This document shows, piece by piece, positions 9,613 to 17,404 of a stretch of 64,000 nucleotides of DNA. How positions within the stretch are numbered: position 1 is the first letter of the stretch; each line of letters starts with the position of its first letter. Position numbers and translations under genes: made by a program. The notes beneath the pieces were generated by a model. That model made no database searches, was not told where the DNA came from, and was given only the letters and a program-made list of their open reading frames with translations. The DNA comes from CAIKMD01 sp963702925 (lineage in GTDB: Bacteria; Pseudomonadota; Alphaproteobacteria; ATCC43930; CGMCC-115725), in the NCBI GenBank assembly GCA_963702925.1, contig OY969771.1, positions 1,798,001 to 1,862,000 of the forward strand, read 5' to 3'.

Positions 9613-10453
9613 GACGGGCCTTGGCGCAGCGCTTTCACTGGCCGCGGTGGCGCTCGCGCTCGGCGTAGCGCCTGGACCGGCATGGTCGGCTTCCGCGACA
9701 CCGCAATCCGCCACGCCGGCGATGGTCAACCCGTCGCAGCAATACGATCAATGCCTGGCGCTGGCGCATAGCGATCCACAAAGCGCTTACAGCCAGGCAT
9801 CCGCCTGGCACGATGCCGGCGGCGGCTTTCCGGCGCAGCATTGCACGGCGGTCGCGCTGGTGGGCTTGAAACGCTATCCCGAGGCCGCCGTCATGTTGCA
9901 AAGCATGGCGGGCGCGATGATGCAGGCGGACCCAACCTTGCGCGGCGATGCGCTCGAACAAGCGGGCAATGCCTGGCTGCTGGCGGGAAAATCCGCCGAA
10001 GCCAAGGCCGATTTCGACGGCGCGCTCGCCTTCAAGCCCAACGACCCCGACATTCTCATCGATCGCGCCGAATCCTTCGCCATGGACGCCAATTTCTTCG
10101 ACGCGATCGATGATTTGAATCGCGCCCTCGACCTCGCCCCGAAGCGCGTCGACGCGCTGATCTATCGTGCTTCCGCTTATCGCCAGCTCGATACGCTCGA
10201 TCTCGCCAGCGACGACATCGACCGCGCCTTGACCCTTCAGCCCGACGCCGTCGCGGGCTTGCTCGAGCGCGGGAATATTCGCCGCTTGAAAGGCGACACG
10301 GCCGGCGCAAAGGCGGACTGGCAGCGCATCGTGCGATTGGCGCCGAGCTCGCTCGAAGCTCAGGCGGCCAAGGATAATCTTGCCCGGGTCGACAGCGCGG
10401 CGGCCGCACAGGCGGCCGGCAAACCGGCGCAAAAATCCGGCGCAAAACCTTGA
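9587..10453 (+). CDS. Periplasmic tetratricopeptide-repeat protein
   Basis: This 288-residue protein has a Sec-type signal peptide (LGAALSLAAVALALGVAPGPAWSA) and, from about residue 110 to 255, four to five degenerate TPR units with the usual Ala/Gly/Tyr spacing (QAGNAWLLAGKSAEAKADFDGALAFKPNDPDILIDRAE and following). The C-terminus is Ala/Lys-rich. A GTG at 9605 is an alternative start, but the ATG at 9587 overlaps the permease gene and gives a better n-region. TPR proteins are scaffolds; linkage to the RND pair suggests it assists that pump, which is inference. It is 6 bases from the convergent GST gene. Confidence 0.8.
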   Translation: MRSGNRVNRTGLGAALSLAAVALALGVAPGPAWSASATPQSATPAMVNPSQQYDQCLALAHSDPQSAYSQASAWHDAGGGFPAQHCTAVALVGLKRYPEAAVMLQSMAGAMMQADPTLRGDALEQAGNAWLLAGKSAEAKADFDGALAFKPNDPDILIDRAESFAMDANFFDAIDDLNRALDLAPKRVDALIYRASAYRQLDTLDLASDDIDRALTLQPDAVAGLLERGNIRRLKGDTAGAKADWQRIVRLAPSSLEAQAAKDNLARVDSAAAAQAAGKPAQKSGAKP

Positions 10454-10459
10454 GACCGT

Positions 10460-11128
10460 TCAGAAATCGAGATCGGCGTAATGTTTGGGCGGCGGCGCGC
10501 CCGGAATATGGTCGGCAAGAATCGGCCGGAAGCTCGGCCGCGATTTGACGCGGGCATACCATTCCTTGGCCGGCTCGTGCTCGTCCCACGCGATGTCGTC
10601 GAGATAATCGAGCGCCGAGAGATGTGCCGCCGCGGTAATGTCGGCGAGGGAAAAATGATCGCCGCCGAGCCAACGCCGCCGCTCGGCGAGAAAGGCGATG
10701 TAATCGAGGTGGTAGCGCAGATTGGTCTTGCCGGCGCGGATCACCGATGAATCCGGCTCGCCAAAGCCCAGGAACCGCTTCATGAATTTCTCGCCGACGA
10801 GAAGCTCCGTCGCCTCGCGATTCATCTTCACGTCGAACCACGCGACGAGGCGGCGTATCTCGGCGCGGTCGATCGGATTGATCCCGAGAAGCAGCTTGTC
10901 GCGATAGGTTTCGTCGAGATATTCGGCGATCGCGCCGGCGTCGGCGAGCACGGCGCCATCCGGTTCGACCAGCACCGGAACCTCGCCCGCGGGATTGAGC
11001 GCGAGAAATTCCGGGCGGCGCTCCCACACTTTTTCGACCTTCATGGAGAAGTCGAGGCTCTTCTCCTGCAGCACGATGCGGATTTTGCGCGACAGCGGCG
11101 ACAGCCAAAGGTGATAAAGCAAGCGCAT
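10460..11128 (-). CDS. Glutathione S-transferase family protein
   Basis: A 222-residue GST-fold protein: an N-terminal thioredoxin-like domain (MRLLYHLWLSPLSRKIRIVLQEK) with the serine motif SPLSRK at the usual catalytic position, the cis-Pro/glutathione-binding words GEVPVLVEPDG and LADAGAIAEYLDE, then an all-helical C-terminal domain with LGGDHFSLADITAAAHLSALDYL. ATG codons at 11140 and 11128 and a TTG at 11149 are all in frame; I take 11128 because family members begin at this methionine. None has a good ribosome site. Such proteins conjugate or reduce electrophiles with glutathione in the cytoplasm; the substrate is unknown. Confidence 0.88.
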   Translation of the reverse strand: MRLLYHLWLSPLSRKIRIVLQEKSLDFSMKVEKVWERRPEFLALNPAGEVPVLVEPDGAVLADAGAIAEYLDETYRDKLLLGINPIDRAEIRRLVAWFDVKMNREATELLVGEKFMKRFLGFGEPDSSVIRAGKTNLRYHLDYIAFLAERRRWLGGDHFSLADITAAAHLSALDYLDDIAWDEHEPAKEWYARVKSRPSFRPILADHIPGAPPPKHYADLDF

Positions 11129-11221
11129 GGTTTGCACCATGGTACTCAAAACGGCGGCGCGGCAAAACCATCCTGCGCCGGCACGGTGGTTTTAGCCGGC
11201 CCGATCGGGTATCTGGATAGC

Positions 11222-11815
11222 ATGATGAGCGGTGCAGAACGCATCGAGGCGACCGGCCTGATCGATTTCTGGTTCGGGGCGCCAGGCTCGCCGGACCGCT
11301 TCCGCCGCCACGCCGCGTGGTTCAAAAGCGACCCCGGCTTCGACGAAGAACTGCGTCAACGCTTCCTGCCGCTTCAGCGCCGTGCCGCCACCGGACTATG
11401 TGCAGAATGGGCGATCGAGGCCGAGCCGTGCCTGGCGCTGATCCTTTTGCTCGATCAATTGCCGCGCAATCTCTATCGCGGATCGCCGCAGAGCTTTGCC
11501 AGCGACGCGATGGCGCGCCAAGCCGCGCGGGAAGCGTTGGCGCGCGGCTTCGACCGGTCGCTCCCCGCCGTGTGGCGGCAATTCCTCTACTTGCCTTTCG
11601 AGCACAGCGAAATCCTCGCCGATCAGGAAACCAGCGTCGCGCTGTTCACCGCCCTGGCGCGCGATCAAGCCTTCGCCGAAAGCTTGGACTATGCAAGGCG
11701 CCACCACGCGATCATCGCCCGGTTCGGCCGGTTTCCCCACCGCAACGGGATCTTGGGCCGCGCATCCACCGCCGAGGAAGAAGAGTTTCTGAAGGAACCG
11801 GGTTCCGCGTTTTGA
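11222..11815 (+). CDS. DUF924 family protein
   Basis: This 197-residue, helix-rich cytoplasmic protein matches the DUF924 family by its ordered words IDFWFG near the start, LALILLLDQLPRNLYRG in the middle, the FLYLPFEHSE motif and the closing ARRHHAIIARFGRFPHRNGILGR. The family has a TPR-like helical fold and no established biochemical role. ATG codons at 11222 and 11225 are adjacent; upstream in-frame codons are not protein-like. The start is divergent from the GST gene across a gap of about 90 bases. It converges on the oxidoreductase at 11820. Confidence 0.9.
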   Translation: MMSGAERIEATGLIDFWFGAPGSPDRFRRHAAWFKSDPGFDEELRQRFLPLQRRAATGLCAEWAIEAEPCLALILLLDQLPRNLYRGSPQSFASDAMARQAAREALARGFDRSLPAVWRQFLYLPFEHSEILADQETSVALFTALARDQAFAESLDYARRHHAIIARFGRFPHRNGILGRASTAEEEEFLKEPGSAF

Positions 11816-11819
11816 GCGG

Positions 11820-12770
11820 TCAGGCCGGGTGCCGATCGGTCAAGCGGCCGGCACGGCGATAGCGCTCGAGGTAAGTCGGCAGGACAAGTTCGAGCGCCTT
11901 CGGCTCGACCCCAAGATCGCCGAGTCCGGGCGCGCCCGGGGTCGCGATCGCGTCGCTCTTGAGCATCCGCACCTGGTCGCGAGTCAGCAACGGATTGGGC
12001 AGGAATTCGAGGAAAGCTGCCTTGAACGCGGCCAAGCCAAACGGCACCGGCACCAGCAGCCGCTTGCGACCGATGAAATGAAGGATCAGCGCGAAAAGCT
12101 GTTTCATGCTGAACACGACCGGGCCGGCGACCTCGAAAGTCCGGCCCGCCGCATCGGCGCGATGCAACGCCGCGGCAACCGCCTCGGCGACATCGCCGAC
12201 ATAGACCGGCTGGAATTTGGTCTCGCCGCCGCCGACCAACGGCAGCACCGGCGAATAGCGGGCCATCGCCGCGAAGCGGTTGAAAAATGCGTCCTCGGGC
12301 CCGAACACCAGCGACGGCCGCAAGATGACGGCCTCGGGAAAAGCCGCCCGCACCGCGGTTTCGCCCGCCGCCTTGCTACGCAAATAGGCGGAAGGCGAAG
12401 CCGGGTCGGCGGAAATCGCCGAGATATGCACGAAATGCCGAACTCCTGCCGCCTTGGCCAGCTTCGCGAGCAGCGCCGGGCCGTGATTATGTACGGCGTC
12501 GAAGCGCTGCTTGCCGCTCTCGTAAAGAATTCCGGTCGCGTTGACGACCGCATCCGCACCCGCGACCAAAGCGGAAAGGGCGCGCTCGTCGCCAATATCG
12601 GCGTCGAAGCTGGCAACCTGACCGACATCGCCCATCGGACGGAGATAGCCGGCAGCGCGCGCATGGCGGCAACAGGCGCAGATCACGGCGCCATCCGCCG
12701 CAAGCCGTTCCACCACATAGCGCCCGACGAAACCGGACGCGCCGACCACTGTGATTCGCCTTAACGTCAT
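11820..12770 (-). CDS. NDUFA9-like NAD(P)-binding protein (complex I-associated SDR)
   Basis: A 316-residue atypical short-chain dehydrogenase with an N-terminal Rossmann motif (TVVGASGFVGRYVVERL), the NATGILYE segment, the SAYLRSKAAGE motif that replaces the classical YxxxK pattern, and ILRPSLVFGPED. This pattern is that of the bacterial relatives of mitochondrial complex I subunit NDUFA9 (coenzyme Q-binding COQ11/NDUFA9 group), which bind NADPH and are thought to be structural rather than catalytic. No complex I genes are nearby in this window. Start ATG at 12770. Confidence in the family is good; its role in respiration is inferred from the family. Confidence 0.85.
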   Translation of the reverse strand: MTLRRITVVGASGFVGRYVVERLAADGAVICACCRHARAAGYLRPMGDVGQVASFDADIGDERALSALVAGADAVVNATGILYESGKQRFDAVHNHGPALLAKLAKAAGVRHFVHISAISADPASPSAYLRSKAAGETAVRAAFPEAVILRPSLVFGPEDAFFNRFAAMARYSPVLPLVGGGETKFQPVYVGDVAEAVAAALHRADAAGRTFEVAGPVVFSMKQLFALILHFIGRKRLLVPVPFGLAAFKAAFLEFLPNPLLTRDQVRMLKSDAIATPGAPGLGDLGVEPKALELVLPTYLERYRRAGRLTDRHPA

Positions 12771-12829
12771 GACGCCGATCTATACATCAGGCTCCGCGCC
12801 GTTGCGAGCGCCGCACGAAGCCGAGCCGG

Positions 12830-12850
12830 CCTCGGCCAACCCGGCCGAGG
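12830..12850. other. GC-rich hairpin upstream of tRNA-Leu
   Basis: A perfect 8-base inverted repeat (CCTCGGCC / GGCCGAGG, 5-base loop) sits between the divergent NDUFA9-like gene and the tRNA-Leu promoter. There is no T-run, so a terminator role is not supported. Confidence 0.3.
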
Positions 12851-12860
12851 CCCAATCAGA

Positions 12861-12889
12861 TTGACAGGGCGCGGGCAGCCGCCTAATCA
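12861..12889 (+). promoter_or_regulatory. Sigma-70 promoter of tRNA-Leu
   Basis: TTGACA at 12861-12866 and TAATCA at 12884-12889 are separated by exactly 17 bases and end 9 bases before the mature tRNA 5' end. This is a near-consensus housekeeping promoter placed as expected for a stable RNA gene. RNase D, which begins 48 bases after the tRNA, may be read from the same promoter. Confidence 0.7.
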
Positions 12890-12898
12890 CGGGGCGGC

Positions 12899-12985
12899 GC
12901 CCTGGTGGCGGAATTGGTAGACGCGCTAAATTCAGGTTCTAGTGGCCGAAAGGTCGTGGAAGTTCGAGTCTTCTCCAGGGCACCA
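12899..12985 (+). tRNA. tRNA-Leu, anticodon CAG
   Basis: An 87-nucleotide class II tRNA with the CCA end encoded. The acceptor stem GCCCTGG pairs with CCAGGGC; the D arm (GGAATTGGTAGA), the long variable arm (TGGCCGAAAGGTC) and the T arm (TTCGAGT loop) are all present. The anticodon loop is TTCAGGT, giving CAG for leucine CUG codons. The anticodon stem CTAAA / TCTAG contains one A-C mismatch (positions 30-40), unusual for this isoacceptor. The strong promoter immediately upstream argues that it is expressed. Confidence 0.93.
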
Positions 12986-13032
12986 GGACGCTTCGGCGTG
13001 CGGGATTGCCCACACTCGGCAAGCAGGTGGCC

Positions 13033-13644
13033 GTGACCATTCATCTTCACAAAGGCGATCTCCCCGCCGACGTCAAATTCGGGGCGAGCGTCGCTATCGA
13101 TACCGAGACGATGGGTCTCAATCCCAGGCGCGACCGGCTCTGCCTGGCGCAGCTGTCGGGCGGCGACGGCGTGTCCCACCTCGTGCAGTTCGCGCCCGGC
13201 GCCTACAACGCGCCCAATCTGCGCACCCTGCTACTTGACCCCAAAGTACTGAAACTGTTCCATTTCGGGCGTTTCGACATCGCCGTAATGGCGCATTATC
13301 TCGGTGTGGTGGCGGCACCGGTCTATTGCACCAAGATCGCTTCGAAGCTGGTCCGCACCTTCACCGACAAGCACGGGCTAAAGGACCTCTGCCGCGACCT
13401 TCTGGGCGTGGAGCTCTCGAAGCAGCAACAAAGCTCGGATTGGGGCGCAGCGACCCTGACCGAGGAGCAAAAGCGTTACGCGGCCTCCGACGTGCTTCAT
13501 CTCCACGCGCTCAAGATCAAGCTCGACGAGATGCTGGTGCGCGAGAACCGGCAGCAGCTCGCCCTGGCCTGCTTCGCGTTCCTGCCAACGCGCGCGTTCC
13601 TTGATTTGGTGGGCTTCGAAAACGCTGATATTTTCGAGCATTGA
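13033..13644 (+). CDS. rnd: Ribonuclease D-type 3'-5' exonuclease
   Basis: A 203-residue DEDDy exonuclease in the short alphaproteobacterial form without the HRDC domain found in E. coli RNase D. The three Exo motifs are visible: IDTETMGL near residue 30 (Asp and Glu), HFGRFDIAVM near residue 80 (Asp), and YAASDVLHL near residue 155 (Tyr and Asp). The enzyme trims 3' ends of structured RNAs, including tRNA precursors, which fits its position directly behind tRNA-Leu. I choose the GTG at 13033, preceded by AGGTGG six bases away, since family members begin VTIHLHKGDLP; a TTG at 13006 in the same frame is less likely. Confidence 0.88.
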   Translation: MTIHLHKGDLPADVKFGASVAIDTETMGLNPRRDRLCLAQLSGGDGVSHLVQFAPGAYNAPNLRTLLLDPKVLKLFHFGRFDIAVMAHYLGVVAAPVYCTKIASKLVRTFTDKHGLKDLCRDLLGVELSKQQQSSDWGAATLTEEQKRYAASDVLHLHALKIKLDEMLVRENRQQLALACFAFLPTRAFLDLVGFENADIFEH

Positions 13645-13691
13645 CGGCCGTTGTTACGCCGCGGCATAAAGACTTCGGCCGGCCCGATTCA

Positions 13692-13720
13692 TTGACCGTC
13701 AGGGGATGGGACGCCATAGT
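13692..13720 (+). promoter_or_regulatory. Possible promoter of the kdsD-lpt-rpoN operon
   Basis: TTGACC at 13692-13697 and CATAGT at 13715-13720 with a 17-base spacer lie about 115 bases before kdsD. The match is reasonable but not strong. Between it and kdsD are two very short frames (13746-13802 and 13799-13834), the second ending in TGATG that overlaps the kdsD start and could couple initiation. Confidence 0.35.
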
Positions 13721-13833
13721 CTCGCCTATCAGAGACGAGGCTTGGATGAGGACGGGGGACCGGTGCGTTATACCGTTACAGCACTGCGTGGTTTGCTCAT
13801 GAAGCCCTCGACACCGTTCGACTGCGCCGGCTG

Positions 13834-14805
13834 ATGCCGAAAGACGCGACCGATAGCGCCATTGCCGTTGCCCGCCGCGTTCTGCGCGCCGAGATCGCGG
13901 GGCTGTCGGCGCTGCATGACGGACTCGACCAACGCCTTGCCGAGGCTGTCGATCTCCTCGCCGCGACCAAGGGCCGCGTCACCGTGACCGGCATGGGCAA
14001 AAGCGGCCATGTCGCGCGCAAGATTGCGGCCACCCTTGCCTCGACCGGAACGCCGGCGCAATTCGTGCACCCGGCCGAGGCGAGTCACGGCGATCTCGGC
14101 ATGATCGCTCCGGGCGACGCGGTGTTGGCGCTGTCGAATTCCGGCGACACGACCGAGCTTGGCGACATTGTCGCTTACACCAGACGCTTCCGCATCCCGT
14201 TGGTCGCGATGACAAGGCGCGAAGGCAGCACGCTTGCCGAGGCGGCGGATATTGCGCTCGTCCTTCCAGCCTCGGAGGAAGCGTGTCCGATGGGCCTCGC
14301 GCCGACCACCTCGACGACGATGATGCTCGCTTTGGGCGATGCGCTGGCCGTGGCGATGCTCGAGCGCAAAGGTTTTTCGACGACCGACTTCCAGCGCCTT
14401 CATCCCGGCGGCGATCTCGGCCGGCAGCTTCTGACCGTGAAGGACATCATGCATGGCGGCGACGCCGTGCCGCTGGTGTCCTCGGGCTCCAGCATGCCCG
14501 ATGCGATCCTCGCGATGACCAAGAAGAGCTTCGGCTGCGTCGGCGTCATCGATGCGACCGGCAAGCTCGTCGGCGTCATCACCGATGGCGATTTGCGTCG
14601 CCACATGGGCGATGCATTGCTGCGATCGAGCGTCGACAAGGTAATGAACAAGCAGCCCAAGACCATCCGCCCGCAGGCGCTCGCCGCCGAGGCCTTGGGC
14701 CGCATGAACCAGCACACGATCACAAGCCTCTTTGCCATCGATGCTGAACGGCGTCCCCTCGGCATCATTCACATTCACGATTGCCTCCGCGCCGGCATCG
14801 CATGA
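13834..14805 (+). CDS. kdsD: Arabinose-5-phosphate isomerase, KdsD/KpsF family
   Basis: The 323-residue enzyme interconverts ribulose 5-phosphate and arabinose 5-phosphate, the first step toward Kdo for lipopolysaccharide. An N-terminal SIS sugar-isomerase domain (about residues 35-170) carries GMGKSGHVARKIAATLASTG, the HPAEASHGDLGM segment with its catalytic-site histidines and LSNSGDTTEL. Two CBS domains follow (about residues 200-320; DIMHGGDAVP and VMNKQPKTIRP). It heads the LPS-transport run and overlaps lptC by four bases (ATGA). Upstream in-frame codons do not offer a better start; the ATG is immediately preceded by the stop of an 11-codon leader frame. Confidence 0.95.
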   Translation: MPKDATDSAIAVARRVLRAEIAGLSALHDGLDQRLAEAVDLLAATKGRVTVTGMGKSGHVARKIAATLASTGTPAQFVHPAEASHGDLGMIAPGDAVLALSNSGDTTELGDIVAYTRRFRIPLVAMTRREGSTLAEAADIALVLPASEEACPMGLAPTTSTTMMLALGDALAVAMLERKGFSTTDFQRLHPGGDLGRQLLTVKDIMHGGDAVPLVSSGSSMPDAILAMTKKSFGCVGVIDATGKLVGVITDGDLRRHMGDALLRSSVDKVMNKQPKTIRPQALAAEALGRMNQHTITSLFAIDAERRPLGIIHIHDCLRAGIA

Positions 14806-15467
14806 AGGGGCCGCTGCAGTCAGCCGCAGCGCTGCACGTCACGCTGCGGCGCCACTTCAACCTCAACAATGGCCGCAATCACAGCCGTTTCGTCCAGCGC
14901 GCCAAGCGGACGCTTCCGGCGCTGGCCGTGGCACTGTTGTTGCTGGTCGCGGCGTGGCCGCAGCTCGACGCCATCTTCGAGCGGGTGCGCCTTAAAGTGC
15001 CGCACATCGATCTTAGCGAAGCGCGCAAACTGCGCATGGTGCAACCGCATTACAGCGGCATCGACAAGGAAAGCCGCCCCTATGTCCTGACCGCCGAGTC
15101 GGCGACTCAGGTATCGCGCGCCAATGATCTCGTCACGCTCGACGGCCCGAAAGCCGACATGACGACCACGAGTGGCAACTGGGTGCAAGTGACCGGCGAT
15201 ACCGGGACCTATCAAACCGAGCCGCAGCTGCTGGATCTTTACGGCAACGTGCAGCTCTATCAGGATCGCGGCAACGAGTTCCATACCGACAGCGCGCGCA
15301 TCGACATCCCGAATGGCACTGCCGAAAGCCACGACCCCGTCGAGGGCCAGGGGCCGTTCGGCCACGTCACCGCCGAGGGCTTTCATATGTACAACCGCGG
15401 CAATGTCATCGTCTTCGACGGCAAGACCAATTTGATTCTGCTGCCGCGTCCGAAGGACGTCGAGTGA
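14802..15467 (+). CDS. lptC: LPS export ABC transporter periplasmic protein LptC
   Basis: A 221-residue bitopic protein: a basic cytoplasmic segment of about 40 residues, one membrane helix (LPALAVALLLLVAAWPQL) and a periplasmic beta-jellyroll. The words YVLTAESATQ, VTLDGPKADMTT and YGNVQLYQDRGNEFHTDSARID match the LptC fold. It receives LPS from the LptB2FG complex and passes it to LptA. The ATG overlaps the kdsD stop (ATGA), and its own TGA overlaps the GTG start of lptA. The N-terminal cytoplasmic part is longer than in E. coli LptC. Confidence 0.9.
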   Translation: MKGPLQSAAALHVTLRRHFNLNNGRNHSRFVQRAKRTLPALAVALLLLVAAWPQLDAIFERVRLKVPHIDLSEARKLRMVQPHYSGIDKESRPYVLTAESATQVSRANDLVTLDGPKADMTTTSGNWVQVTGDTGTYQTEPQLLDLYGNVQLYQDRGNEFHTDSARIDIPNGTAESHDPVEGQGPFGHVTAEGFHMYNRGNVIVFDGKTNLILLPRPKDVE

Positions 15468-16474
15468 CGGGTCGCCTGCGCACCGCGCTTTTTGCGGCGG
15501 TGGTGGTGCTGGCCGGCGCGGCGGTCGCGATCCCGGCCCGTACCCAGGCGCCGCAATCCGGGGCAAAACCTGCCCCGCAACCCAGCGCGAAGCCCGGCGT
15601 GCAGCCGGGCGCGTTGGGCCTCGCCGGCTCGGACAATGGCAAGCCCGTCAATATCCAGGCCGACAACGGCGTCGAGTGGCAACAGGACAACCGCGTTTAC
15701 ATCGCCCGCGGCAATGCCAAGGCGACACGCGGCGAGACCAGCGTCACGGCCGACACGCTCTATGCCTATTACCGCACGGCCACGACCGGTACCGCCGCGA
15801 CCGCGCCGCACCCCGCCCCAGCTCCCGCTTCGCAAGCCGCGGGCTCGCTCGACAACGGCTCGACTCAAATCTATCGCATCGAGGCCGATGGTCATGTGGT
15901 CTTTGCGACGCCGACCCAGACCGCCTATGGCGATCACGCAGTCTACGACGTCGACCAGACGGTCCTGGTCATGACCGGCAAAGATCTGAAGATCTTGACG
16001 CCACAGGATACCGTCACGGCCCGCGACAGCTTCGAATGGTACGACCAAAAACAGATCGGCGTGGCGCGCGGCAACGCGCTGGCGGTGCGCCAAGGCCCGT
16101 CGCCCAAATCGATTCGCGGCGACGTGCTGATCGCCGAGCTCACCAAGCGCGACAACGAGGCGTCGAAGATCAGCAAGGTCGATGCCCATGGTTCCGTCGT
16201 GCTGACCTCGCAAGATGAGATCGCGCATGGCGACGCCGCGGTCTATAATCTCGACACCGGCATCGCGACATTGACCGGTCATGTCAGCCTGACCCGGGGG
16301 GATAACGAGTTGCGCGGACAATATGGCGTCGTCGATACCAACAAGAACGTCGCGCGGCTGTTGAGTGCGCCGCCATCGGCGCAATTGACCGGCCCGCGCC
16401 CTCGCGTCGAAGGCTTGCTGATCCCGGCGCAGCGCGATCAATCGACTCCCGCATCGACCCCCGCCAAGCCCTAG
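15464..16474 (+). CDS. lptA: LPS transport periplasmic protein LptA (long form)
   Basis: A 336-residue periplasmic bridge protein starting at a GTG that overlaps the lptC stop. A signal peptide (ALFAAVVVLAGAAVAIPA) is followed by a Pro/Ala/Gln-rich linker (residues 25-55), then an OstA-like jellyroll beginning PVNIQADNGVEWQQDNRVYIARGNAKATRG. A second low-complexity Thr/Ala/Pro insertion near residues 103-125 interrupts it, and OstA-like beta repeats continue to about residue 305 (DAAVYNLDTGIATLTGHVSLTRGDNELRGQYG). E. coli LptA is about 185 residues, so this one carries extra beta repeats or an extended bridge. The position between lptC and lptB makes the assignment secure. Confidence 0.88.
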   Translation: MTGRLRTALFAAVVVLAGAAVAIPARTQAPQSGAKPAPQPSAKPGVQPGALGLAGSDNGKPVNIQADNGVEWQQDNRVYIARGNAKATRGETSVTADTLYAYYRTATTGTAATAPHPAPAPASQAAGSLDNGSTQIYRIEADGHVVFATPTQTAYGDHAVYDVDQTVLVMTGKDLKILTPQDTVTARDSFEWYDQKQIGVARGNALAVRQGPSPKSIRGDVLIAELTKRDNEASKISKVDAHGSVVLTSQDEIAHGDAAVYNLDTGIATLTGHVSLTRGDNELRGQYGVVDTNKNVARLLSAPPSAQLTGPRPRVEGLLIPAQRDQSTPASTPAKP

Positions 16475-16488
16475 CGTTGCGAACCGCG

Positions 16489-17283
16489 ATGCCCGAAAGC
16501 AATTCATCGGAACCATTGCACGCCAAGGGCGGCGAAACCGGACCGCGCCTGGTCGCCAACAATTCCGGGCTGGCCGCCTACAATCTCGGCAAGAGCTTCA
16601 AGAAACGGCCGGTGCTGCGCGAGGTCAATGTCGCGGTCCAGCGCGGCGAGGCCGTCGGGCTGCTCGGCCCCAACGGCGCCGGCAAAACGACCTGCTTCTA
16701 CATCATCACCGGGCTCATCCGCCCGGATGTCGGAATCATCACCCTCGATGGGGAAGACATCACCGATTTGCCGATGTATCGCCGCGCGCGGATGGGCATC
16801 GGCTACCTGCCGCAAGAGGCCTCGATCTTCCGCGGCTTGACCGTCGAGCAGAATATCCGCGCCGTGCTCGAAGTCTCGGAGCCCGTGCCCGAAGTGCGCG
16901 AAAGCACGATCGAATCGCTCTTGGCCGAATTCTCCATCACGCATTTGCGGCGCGCCCCGGCGATGGCCTTGTCGGGCGGCGAGCGCCGCCGGGTCGAGAT
17001 CGCGCGCGCCCTGGCCACGCAGCCGCACTTCATTTTGCTCGACGAACCGCTCGCCGGCATCGATCCGATCGCCGTCAGCGATATCCGCGACCTGGTCGCC
17101 CATCTCAAGGATCGCGGCATCGGCGTGCTGATCACCGACCACAATGTCCGCGAGACCTTGGGGATCGTCGACCGCGCCTATATCCTGCATGAAGGCCAGG
17201 TTCTGATGGCGGGGGTGCCCGGCGAGGTCGTTAATGACCCCAATGTCCGTCGGGTTTATTTGGGCGAGCGCTTCAGCCTCTAA
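16489..17283 (+). CDS. lptB: LPS export ABC transporter ATP-binding protein LptB
   Basis: This 264-residue ATPase powers LPS extraction from the inner membrane. It has Walker A (GPNGAGKTT), the Q-loop region GYLPQEASIFRGLTVEQN typical of LptB, the ABC signature LSGGERRRVEIARAL, Walker B (FILLDEPLAGIDP) and the switch His in ITDHNVRETL. An N-terminal extension of about 20 residues precedes the ATPase core. The ATG at 16489 is preferred to an in-frame TTG at 16477. The LptF/LptG permeases are not in the window, as is usual. Confidence 0.95.
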   Translation: MPESNSSEPLHAKGGETGPRLVANNSGLAAYNLGKSFKKRPVLREVNVAVQRGEAVGLLGPNGAGKTTCFYIITGLIRPDVGIITLDGEDITDLPMYRRARMGIGYLPQEASIFRGLTVEQNIRAVLEVSEPVPEVRESTIESLLAEFSITHLRRAPAMALSGGERRRVEIARALATQPHFILLDEPLAGIDPIAVSDIRDLVAHLKDRGIGVLITDHNVRETLGIVDRAYILHEGQVLMAGVPGEVVNDPNVRRVYLGERFSL

Positions 17284-17354
17284 CCCCTTTATCCAGAGAC
17301 TTTATTAGGCAATCCGCGGTTTCCCGTTGACATACTTAACGGAAAATCAGGGAG

Positions 17355-17371
17355 TTGGTACGAAGTTTGCA
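17355..17371 (+). promoter_or_regulatory. Sigma-54-type promoter upstream of rpoN
   Basis: TTGGTACGAAGTTTGCA matches the sigma-54 consensus (YTGGCACG, four bases, TTGCW) with GG at 17357-17358 and GC at 17369-17370, exactly 12 bases apart. Transcription would begin near 17382, about 22 bases before the rpoN ATG. A TTGACA at 17327 has no convincing -10 partner. The site implies that sigma-54 helps control its own gene, as reported for some rhizobial rpoN genes. An enhancer-binding site was not identified. Confidence 0.55.
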
Positions 17372-17404
17372 GCTAGGGCAGGCTTCGGGCTATAACCGCA
17401 TCCC

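Noticed and set aside
7792..9729. A long minus-strand open frame opposite the second RND permease
   Set aside because: It mirrors the permease gene and has no family signature; the opposite strand encodes a complete conserved pump.
17327..17396. TTGACA at 17327 or TATAAC at 17391 as the rpoN promoter
   Set aside because: TTGACA has no -10 at 16-18 bases, and TATAAC would give an almost leaderless mRNA with a poor -35. The sigma-54 site fits better.
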